Shown here one piece after another: positions 11,909 through 19,743 of a stretch of 64,000 nucleotides of DNA; within the stretch, counting starts at the first letter, position 1; each line of letters begins with the position of its first letter. The notes beneath the pieces were generated by a model. The model saw nothing but the letters and a program-made list of their open reading frames with translations, had not been told where the DNA came from and searched no databases. The position numbers were made by a program, and so were the translations under genes. The stretch comes from Cladosporium sp. IMV 00045 (taxonomy: Eukaryota > Ascomycota > Dothideomycetes > Cladosporiales > Cladosporiaceae), in NCBI GenBank assembly GCA_001931905.2, contig MSJI02000943.1, positions 37,508 to 101,507 on the forward strand, read 5' to 3'.

Positions 11909-13018
11909 ATGACCACGACGAACAAGAACGACCCCATTCCGGATCAAACACCAGACCTCGACTACGAATCCGATCCTCTAGACACCGAACAACCCCCTCC
12001 ACTCTTCACAATCACCGTCCTACACCACAACAAACCCATCCAACTCCCCTTCCACAACTCAGACGCCACCCTACAAGACCTCTCCGACCTCATCGCCGAA
12101 GACCTCCATATCCCACCCACGAACCAAAAATTTCTCATAACGCCCAAACTCGGCCTCCTCAAACCGCCCTTCAAAGACCCGCACCTCCCCCTCTCCACAC
12201 TTCAAAACAAAAAAACCGTCCTGCTCGGCGCCACGACGAGCGAAGTGGAAGAACTCGAATCGGACATCTCCGCACGCAAAGCGCGCATGTCGCGCCGGCG
12301 CGAGGTGCTCCAGCAAGGACGGAGAGTCAAAGCGACGCAGCACCGCGACTGGCGCAAAGTGCAGGACGAGGCGCGGTATACTTTCCACCAGATCCGGCCG
12401 CTGCCCTACCTGCCGCAGCCGGAGAAGAGCGCGCGGTTCTTGGAGCGGTTGCGCGACGATGCGGGCATCAAGGCTAGTATGCGCAAGCATGGGTTTTCCG
12501 TCGGCCTGCTGACGGAGATGAATCCTGTGGAGCACACGACGCGCGAGAGCAAGACTTTGGGCTTGAACAGGAATCGTGGGGAGGTTATTGAGCTGCGTTT
12601 GAGGACGGATGCGTACGATGGGTATAGGGATTACAAGGTCATACGGCACACGCTTTGTCACGAGCTGGCGCATAACGTTTGGGGGGAGCATGATAGGAAT
12701 TTCTGGAATTTGTGCAAGGAGATCGAGAAGGAGGTGGAGCAGAATGATTGGAGGCGGGGTGGGCACAGCGTGGGCGGAGAGGAGTTTTACAATCCGGCCG
12801 ATGAGGGAGTGGAAGCTGAGGAAGCTGACGATGGCGGCTGGACGGGCGGGGAGTTTGTTTTGGGCGGGGCTGGTAATTCAACGACGGAGTCGCGCGGTGC
12901 TGCAGCGCCTTTGTCGAGACGAGAGATTATGGCGGGCGCTGCGGAGGAACGGATGAGAAAGGCGCGAGAGGCGAAGAATAAGGATGAGGACGATGCAAAG
13001 GATGCGGCGGCGAAATGA
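11909..13018 (+). CDS. Ubiquitin-like and WLM-domain metalloprotease
   Basis: A single-exon protein of 369 residues. A ubiquitin-like fold spans about residues 30-105 (LFTITVLHHNKPIQLPF through DLIAEDLHIP and FLITPKLGLL). It is followed by a basic helical linker and a WLM domain, about 135-345. The zinc-protease motif HELAHNVWGEHD lies at residues 251-262, giving the three metal-ligand histidines and the catalytic glutamate of the HExxHxxxxxH pattern. The upstream strand LGLNRNRGEVIELRLR is characteristic of the family. S. pombe has an uncharacterised ubiquitin/WLM protein of the same architecture. Yeast Wss1 uses the related domain to degrade proteins crosslinked to DNA and sumoylated substrates, so proteolysis in ubiquitin or SUMO pathways is inferred. 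The tail is acidic and lysine-rich. DNA composition changes from C/A-rich to strongly G-rich across the gene. Confidence 0.92.
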   Translation: MTTTNKNDPIPDQTPDLDYESDPLDTEQPPPLFTITVLHHNKPIQLPFHNSDATLQDLSDLIAEDLHIPPTNQKFLITPKLGLLKPPFKDPHLPLSTLQNKKTVLLGATTSEVEELESDISARKARMSRRREVLQQGRRVKATQHRDWRKVQDEARYTFHQIRPLPYLPQPEKSARFLERLRDDAGIKASMRKHGFSVGLLTEMNPVEHTTRESKTLGLNRNRGEVIELRLRTDAYDGYRDYKVIRHTLCHELAHNVWGEHDRNFWNLCKEIEKEVEQNDWRRGGHSVGGEEFYNPADEGVEAEEADDGGWTGGEFVLGGAGNSTTESRGAAAPLSRREIMAGAAEERMRKAREAKNKDEDDAKDAAAK

Positions 13019-13736
13019 ACGACCAGGCATCGTTCAGCGTAATGATATATTATGACTTTGATTTTTCTCAGCGATCTATGTTATCAGCATTGGCGATGAG
13101 ACAGTCGCTGCGGATACCCTATAGAATTCCTAATAATCCAAAACCACCTACGAATCAGAAGTAATCGACAGAAAACATCCATGTCACAGTTCAACTCGCC
13201 CGTCGAATCAAACTTGAGTAGCACACCACGAGGCACAAAGCAGCACCAAAGAATCGCAGGTAGCCTCGTACCTCGCTTTTCCACACCAGCAAAAGACGGG
13301 AAGCCAGTCAGGCGGACAGATCACGCTGCACACACCAGGAAACCACGCTCCAACCCAAGGCAAAAACAAAGCCCCTCCAAAAAGCCGTGTGATCCATGCG
13401 ACCACCTGCCGAGTCGTTCAACATGCGCCAACGACGAGCGCCATCATCATCAGAGAGGGGTGGGCGAGAAACAATACCAAGACTGGGCGCCAGCGCCTAT
13501 TGAGAAATGCACGAGTTGCCGAAAGAGCTGGGCGATGGCCTTCGCTCGTTCAGGAACAGTGTACATCGCCACAGCGGGCAACATGACTACGACACCGACT
13601 TGGAGAAAGGATCGATGAGGAGACCAAGAGGCAGAGCAACGAGACGTCGAGCTCTTTGATTCTGGTAGGTGAAGCTCGTCGTGCGATTCGCATCGAAATG
13701 CAATTCAGAAACGACATGTGATAACAGCGGTTGCAG
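13019..13736. other. Region containing the unresolved 5' end of the SLATT gene
   Basis: The frame that matches the SLATT gene is open from 13587 and ends at a good GTAGGT donor after 13664, followed by a 72-base intron with a GATAAC branch-like site and TTGCAG acceptor at 13736. This small exon (reading ETKRQSNETSSSLIL) probably belongs to the SLATT gene. Its own upstream exon and start codon could not be fixed. An ATG at 13396 can be joined only through a weak acceptor. Confidence 0.45.
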
Positions 13737-14546
13737 CATCCGACTCTCTCGCGGCAAGCAATCGGTCTCAACAATATTGCATCGCATGATGGAGTTCCTG
13801 CAGAATCGGAACAGCGGACAAAACGTCCTTCGTCGTCGCACAGCTCGAAGCGCTCACACCACAGAGTCCCTCCGCCAGAGACGCCTGCCTTCAAGAAACG
13901 ACCTCTCCTCACGGCGCCGAAGATCGCAGACCCCGACCCGGCGAGCGACAGACTAGACGATGATCCGACGCCTCTCACGGACGGAGACTTCTACAAATTG
14001 ATGGGGATGCGGCCGCCGAATTCGAAGTCCGAGAACCCCAAGAATTTGAGCATGAGGAACGGCTTGTACGCTCGCATCCTGTCCAAGTATGACTACATCA
14101 ACAGGAAGTACCGCATCTTCGACGTTCTGACATACGCACTGCTCGTGCTGCAGCTGCTGCTTGGCGCAGTGTTCATCGTTCTCGGCAGCGTCACGGGCAT
14201 GTGTACGACGAACATCAGCATTGCCATTCTGGGCGCTCTGAGCACCGTGGCTGCGGGAGCTCTGGCGCTCATGAAAGGCCAGGGTCTTCCGAACAGGTTG
14301 CATCAGATGCGCGACGATCTGCACAACGTCAAGTTTGAGGCGGAAGAGTTGTATTGGGACGTCGCGGCCGGGAGGGAGGTGTTGTACCGAGACATTAGGA
14401 AGCTGCGCGAGGATTACTTGCGAGTCATGGAGGATGGGAGGAGGAATCATCCGGATACTTGGACCGCCGCTGCGCAGCAGGTGGGGGCAGGCGTGCAGGC
14501 TGCTGGAAAGGCGAAGATGCCTGGACAGCCTACTAAGCTGGTCTGA
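13737..14546 (+). CDS. Fungal SLATT-domain two-TM protein (5' end unresolved)
   Basis: The solid part encodes about 270 residues without a plausible initiator at its beginning, so the N-terminus is spliced from upstream. A disordered basic stretch leads to TPLTDGDFYKLMGMRPP and then ARILSKYDYINRKYRIFDVL. Two hydrophobic helices follow: YALLVLQLLLGAVFIVLGSV and ISIAILGALSTVAAGALAL, with KGQGLPNRL after them and a helical segment LHNVKFEAEELYWDVAAGREV. This is the layout of the SLATT family (SMODS and SLOG-associating two-TM effector), of which a fungal branch is known. Bacterial SLATT proteins are predicted membrane effectors in nucleotide-signalled immunity. The fungal role is unknown; involvement in heterokaryon or defence reactions would be speculation. 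Confidence 0.75.
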   Translation, partial: HPTLSRQAIGLNNIASHDGVPAESEQRTKRPSSSHSSKRSHHRVPPPETPAFKKRPLLTAPKIADPDPASDRLDDDPTPLTDGDFYKLMGMRPPNSKSENPKNLSMRNGLYARILSKYDYINRKYRIFDVLTYALLVLQLLLGAVFIVLGSVTGMCTTNISIAILGALSTVAAGALALMKGQGLPNRLHQMRDDLHNVKFEAEELYWDVAAGREVLYRDIRKLREDYLRVMEDGRRNHPDTWTAAAQQVGAGVQAAGKAKMPGQPTKLV

Positions 14547-15457
14547 TCCTGGACGCCAGATGGGAAGGCATTGATGGAATGCATGCATATGCATATGGTG
14601 GGGAAGCTCCCTATTATGGATTGAAGGTGTGCTTGAGATCGACGACTAGAAGGATGTCTTAAAGCCTCCGATGAATAGTTGGCCACAGCATATGCAGCGC
14701 CGAGGCAGCCATGGTGGACCCGAAGAGGCTAGTGTATAGTCTTGCGGGATCGAGAAAATCAGCCATAGAGTAAGAGAATCAGGCGGAATGAGTTTTTGGC
14801 CTAATTGGTGTAGACGACTAGAATCTCAAGATTTAGTATTTCGCAATCGAGAATACATCACATGAACTGTCGCTGTCAACAGCGGCGTAATCCAAATCTC
14901 ATGCATTGGGTTGAGCGGTCCGCAGAGACCCGGTCCATGGGTTCGCTTGTGGGGTTTGTGCATAAGAGCGTGCATGTATACAGGGCCAGTCGAAGACATC
15001 GGGTCGCAAGCTACCGCGTGATATATTAGCAACAGTCGAGGGTGAGAAGGACGGAGGAGTACTCACGCAGACGATTGGACTCAAGCTGTGCGCCATGATC
15101 TGAGACAAGCTGCATGAATCTGCAGGACCGTTCAACCCCACTTCAGCACTGGCTTCGAATGGCGACATATAGGAGGCACAGCATAATAGCATCTCCAATG
15201 CTAAAGCTGTTAAGCAGAAGCGGGCGCTGGTTCATAAGCACAGGACTGCTGTGAGCTGTATCCCCGTCCCAAGCAATTTTGCGTTGGCAATGCAGTTGAT
15301 GCAGATGACGGCAGATTCTTGTGCGTATGCATTATCCCATCAGAGTAGGTGCCCGCTTTTGTTGAGGTGGAGATGGGCACTTCGAAACACCATAAAGTAG
15401 CTACGGCCTGAGTGTGAGACTCGTTTTCCCAATGCCATCCAGTGCACGTTCAAAGCC
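14547..15457. other. 0.9-kb region without a recognised gene
   Basis: Minus-strand open frames of 68-99 codons exist here but show no family resemblance. The 3' end of the SLATT gene and the promoter of the propeller gene must lie within it. Confidence 0.4.
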
Positions 15458-16729
15458 ATGTATCTCGCAGCCCAGTTGAGTGTATTGTTAGGCGCCGCTG
15501 TCGGTAGCACCTTTCCAGCCTCAAAGTCGATCAAAGCTAAAGTCAGTCCAGATAGCCGGTGCAAGCAGCAATGCCAACCTCTCGGTGATATCCTGGGGCC
15601 ATCAACGCCTTGACGCTTTCGGAAAGGCTCCAGATAACTCGCAATGGCACAAATACCACGTGCCGTCTGGCTTCGAGCCGTACGGATACTTCGAGGACCT
15701 CAAGGGTTCCTTGTCGTCCTCGCCAGCTTCCGCATCTTGGGGCGAAGGCCGCATCGATCTATTCACCGTTGACGACAAGGGTAAAGCAGCCCACAAGTTC
15801 TGGGATGGAAGTAGCTGGCAGCCTTCCGGTAAAAAGACGGAAGATCTCGGCGGCGACTTTGTGGGAGAGCTCGCTGCCATGTCTTGGGGGGAAGGTCGTA
15901 TTGACATCGTAGGTCGTGCGCGTGAAGGCAAGTACCTACACAAATACTGGAACCAGGATTCTTGGTCCGAGTGGAACGACCTGGGCGGCGACTTCAGCAG
16001 CTCCCCTTCGATCACATCTTGGGGTGCGGACAGACTCGACATCTTTGGCATAACCAAAGATGGAACGTTGTTGCATCAGTATTTGCAAGACGGGTCGTTT
16101 CTCCCCAAGTGGGAGGACCTAGGTGGACCTGTAAGTGACTGCGTCACCAATACATTACAGCCAGACCACTGAAAATATATCTCCAGTTCATCGGGACTCC
16201 AGTATCGAGCTCCATGGGCCTCGGCCGCCTTGACGTTTGGGTCGCTGGCAAGTCCGATGGCATACTTTACCACAACTTCTGGGCGCCAGGCTATTACCAC
16301 GGATGGGAGAAGCTCGGTGGAGAATTCGACACGGCCCCACAGGTTGTGCACTGGGGCCCGAATCGCATCGACATAGTCGGTCGTTTCTCAGGCAAAGGCT
16401 CATACGCGTACAAGTTCTGGGATGGCTTCCAGTGGAAACCATCACTTGACGGCTGGATCTCGAAGGGCGGCAACTTCGCGTCAGAGCCTGCGGCAGCCTC
16501 GTGGGGAGAGCAGAGCTTCCACATCCTCGGTCTCGATGTTGATGGCGATCTCAAGTGGAAGTTCTGGCAGCAGGATTCTTGGTATCCGGAGGGAGACGAT
16601 GAATATTACAGTCTGGGCAATGCTTCCAATCCGTATGCGGATGCGAAGAGTTTCCAGGACTCCGTGAAGAAGACTGGTGGAGAGTCTCGGGAGCAAGTGT
16701 TATTCAACGGTTTCAAGCAGGACATCTGA
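15458..16729 (+). CDS. Secreted seven-bladed PLL-like beta-propeller (putative lectin)
   Basis: Proposed exons are 15458-15499, 15552-16130 and 16187-16729, giving 387 residues. The last intron has a clear GTAAGT donor and CTCCAG acceptor; the first (GTCGGT...CCAG, 52 bases) is less certain. It was chosen because it joins a hydrophobic signal-like start (MYLAAQLSVLLGAA) in frame to the propeller. The body contains seven related segments marked by a WG.x.RiDiFg pattern: WGHQRLDAFG, WGEGRIDLFT, WGEGRIDIVGR, WGADRLDIFG, MGLGRLDVWV, WGPNRIDIVGR and WGEQSFHILG. They alternate with KFWDG- or KYWNQ-type aromatic strands. This matches the PLL/fucose-lectin-like propeller family, in which sugar sites lie between blades. 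Glycan binding outside the cell is therefore inferred; the actual ligand is unknown. Confidence 0.78.
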
Positions 16730-17282
16730 GGAAGTCGGTGAGACCTGAATCGATATTGGTGAGTAGTGGAGTCGCATCGTTGCACGCAATGGGATGTCAT
16801 AATGAACGGCTGCCAGTTCTTGTCCAGGGGAGAAGTCGAGGTGTTCAGTCAAATGTGAGTCGTTGCTTTTGGTATAAGGTATCTGCAACACGTAATGAAG
16901 GAAACTCAATTGACACCTTTCACAGTAGTGGGCAAATACTTTCGTTTCACCCATCAGAGATGGTGAAGTGGGATGTCCAGGTTCTTGACCAATCAGAAGG
17001 GTCTGAAGCTCGCTGACCCCACTCCACTGTGTAAGGTAAGCAGAATTAGCAAGGCCGGCGCGGGGTCTCGAGCTTAATGCCTGTCATTTGCCTGTGATGT
17101 GAGGTCAAGATCAACAAGGCCGTACTTGATAGTGTTTCTTCTTCGAATTGCTTTTTCGTCTTCTTGAATCTCACTTCGTTGTTTCATCTTGACTCCTATC
17201 CAGGCAACTCGCTCCCACAACACTCATCAATCAAACCATCAACAACATCAAATCAACCCCTCATCAACACCAACCCACCACC
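16730..17282. other. Intergenic region before the CP-repeat gene
   Basis: 553 bases; the last 80 are a CA/TC-rich leader (ACAACATCAAATCAACC) that directly precedes the ATG at 17283. No coding sequence was recognised. Confidence 0.4.
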
Positions 17283-17738
17283 ATGGCCACCGCCCAGCAA
17301 GTCTGCCCCGTCGTCGGCACGACCACCTCAGTCCTGCCCCCCAACCACCCTCACTACGACCACAACGACCCCGAGGCCCGCTGCCCAGTGACCAACGCCA
17401 AAGTCTCCCACCACGGCGACTCCATCATCCACGACCACCCGTCAGAGCAGGGGGCTCCCTCGGACGCCCACGAGGCAGACGCCAGCGCCTGCCCAGCGCT
17501 GAAGAACGCCACCCGCAAGGGCTCCATCACCGACTCTATGTGCCCCATCGTCGGCCCCGTCAGTTCTTTCTTGCCTCCCACCCACCCCCACCTCACTGAA
17601 AAGGAGGCGGGCAGCGTGTGCCCTGTGACGAACGCCACGCTGGAGCACCACAAGGCGAAGGTTCACGAGCACCCTTCTGTTCCCGAGGATGCGCCTGTTG
17701 CGAAGTGCCCGGTTGCTAGCAACTTGCCGAATGTTTAG
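17283..17738 (+). CDS. Duplicated Cys-Pro/His-rich protein of unknown function
   Basis: A single-exon protein of 151 residues that I do not recognise. It consists of two related halves. In each, a CPVVG/CPIVG motif is followed 26 residues later by CPVTNA: C8 and C34 in the first half, C87 and C113 in the second. LPPxHPH lies between, and an HDHPS or HEHPS motif follows. Two further cysteines, C70 and C142, are also in CP pairs, so all six cysteines are followed by proline. There is no signal peptide or membrane segment, so a cytosolic location is inferred. CP dipeptides near histidines resemble heme regulatory motifs, but metal or redox roles are equally possible. The ATG lies in a good context after a CACC leader. 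Confidence 0.8.
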   Translation: MATAQQVCPVVGTTTSVLPPNHPHYDHNDPEARCPVTNAKVSHHGDSIIHDHPSEQGAPSDAHEADASACPALKNATRKGSITDSMCPIVGPVSSFLPPTHPHLTEKEAGSVCPVTNATLEHHKAKVHEHPSVPEDAPVAKCPVASNLPNV

Positions 17739-18278
17739 GGCTTTTCGAGAGATGAGGGGAGGCGCTGATTTTCTTATGACGGCCATGATTTGAGGCAGGC
17801 GTTAAGGGTTGGAATGGGTAATCGACAGGCCTTGTCCTGTTGAGGGGCCAGAGCTCCTGTGATATATCCAATAGCGGAATCGATTCATCTTAACGCAGAG
17901 ATCTGTGTCTTGAAAGTCGTAGTGTTTTTCTGATATTTCAAGGCAGGTAGATGGACGCCATGTCCCCATCTTATCCGTGACATTCGGCGACAATCCAGGA
18001 CCGACGAACCGTAGATTTGGTTCTGAACCGTCAGCTCCTCGAAATATTAAAACATGTGTTTGCAGCACAAAAGTGTCTATTTGAGAGTCCGGTAGCTTCA
18101 CTCGCCCAAAGCGGAGTAAACATAAAATATACCTCGGTCCAACAAACCAACCTCGAAAAAACGCATAACATACCAAGCAAACAAACAAAGAGCATATAAA
18201 AACGACAACCGCACCGAAACTAGTCATCGCAAACTAATCGAAACCAACAACAAAAAAAAACACACGAAAAAAGCAAGA
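17739..18278. other. Intergenic region between the CP-repeat and SDR genes
   Basis: 540 bases with the first gene's 3' end. An A-rich leader (runs of A near 18252) directly precedes the SDR start. Nothing else was recognised. Confidence 0.4.
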
Positions 18279-19220
18279 ATGTCAGAATCCTTCCCCCGCC
18301 CCACGCGCTCCCTCACCACCCTCACGGCCATCGTATCCGGCGCCGGCGCCGCTGGCGACGGCATAGGCAACGGACGGGCCTCAGCAATCCTTCTCGCAGA
18401 AGCCGGCGCGAACGTCGTCTGCGTCGACCGCGATCTTTCGCTCGCGCAAAAAACCGCCTCCATGATCGCCACCGACGGGCACGGCGCCGCGATCGCCGTA
18501 CAAGCGGACGCGACGAACGAGTCCGACGCCCAGAACGTCGTCGCCAAAGCGCTGGAAGCTTACGGCCGGGTGGATGTTTTGGTCAATGTGGTGGGAGTCG
18601 GGGGCGCGGAGGGGACGGCGGAGACGGTGGATTTGGGGGAGTGGGCGAGGGGGATGGAGGTTAATGTGGCGAGTGTGGTTGTTATGAGTAAGTATTGCTT
18701 GCCGGTTATGGCGAGGAATGGGGATGAGGGGAGGGGGGTGGAGGGGCAGTGTGGTGAATATTGCGAGTGTGGCGGGGATTAGGGGCGGGACGCCGCATTT
18801 GCTTTATCCGACTAGTAAGGGGGCGATTGTGGTGAGTTTTTGGTGTTCGTTTCATGATTGTGAGGTTCAATTTGATCGATGGGTTCGATGCTGACGATTG
18901 TTGCCCAACAGAACATGACGCGAGCGATGGCGGTCCACCACGCCCCGCAGGGCATTCGGGTCAATTGCGTGTGTCCCGGGATGGTTTATACTCCGATGAT
19001 GTACGCGGGAGGCATGAGTGAGGAAGCCCGAGAGGCGAGGAAGAACCGCAGTTTGTTGAAGACGGAGGGGACGGGGTGGGATGTTGGCGCGGCTGTTAGA
19101 TTTCTCGCGGGAGACGAGGCGAGGTGGATGACGGGTGTGATTTTGCCCGTGGACGCTGGGGCTACGTGCGCGACTGGCAGTGAGGTGCCGAAGAGTGCAA
19201 GTATCAATCCTGGGAAATAG
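18279..19220 (+). CDS. Short-chain dehydrogenase/reductase with a frame change in a G-rich stretch
   Basis: A classical SDR using NAD(P)H. The Rossmann start AIVSGAGAAGDGIGNGRA is followed by VVCVDRD. The catalytic Ser is in NIASVAG and the Tyr/Lys pair in YPTSK; GIRVNCVCPGMVYTPMM and a WMTGVILPVDAG end are all present. The first part reads from 18279 in one frame to about 18735. The second part, from about 18745, is in the next frame up to a GTGAGT donor after 18831, and resumes at 18912. The change falls in a run of G bases near 18731-18746. It may be a one-base insertion or sequencing error. Alternatively a 46-base intron 18688-18733 with a perfect GTAAGT donor would restore the frame, but it would delete MSKYCLPVM, a segment normally kept in this family. 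The substrate is unknown. Confidence 0.8.
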
Positions 19221-19743
19221 AGTGAAGGATTTGCGTTGGAGTGGATGCTCTCAAGCGGGAGGATCGATTCCTGTTCTTGACGAGATTCTTGTTGCATCGA
19301 TCGTTCAGATAGATATGCTCAGAGCATCAACCAAACTTCTTGAGACTCACAAGAACGATATTCGACGAAGTGCACAGCACCTTCAACGATCGGAATAATA
19401 CCTTGTCAGCAACAGAGACACTCAACAAAAGAAAGGAAAAGATGAACCCAAGAAGATTGGACGTGAATAATACATACAAAAAAAGCATAACAAAAAGAAA
19501 AAAGGCCCTACGCTAAGTTACTATATGTTGGTTTTAGAAAAGCAAAGCTTCTAGGGGCAACGCCGCGGTTCGCCAGGATATATACATCTTTCTTTTGTCT
19601 CCAGCTCACAATGCAATGCACCGCCGACTTCTGCCCCCGGATCGTCATCTCCATGGCCGTGGCCAGTATATATCATTTAGAAGTCGTTTTCTCCGACTTC
19701 AGATTTACTTACATCTGTCTCGCTCACTCACTCCAACATGCAT
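19221..19743. other. Convergent 3' region of the SDR and complex I genes
   Basis: 523 bases with A-rich tracts around 19430-19500. It holds the 3' ends of two convergent genes, and no coding sequence was recognised. Confidence 0.4.

Noticed and set aside
13019..13618. 145-codon plus-strand frame 13181-13618 as an independent gene
   Set aside because: Basic, low-complexity translation with no family match; it overlaps the likely leader and 5' exons of the SLATT gene.
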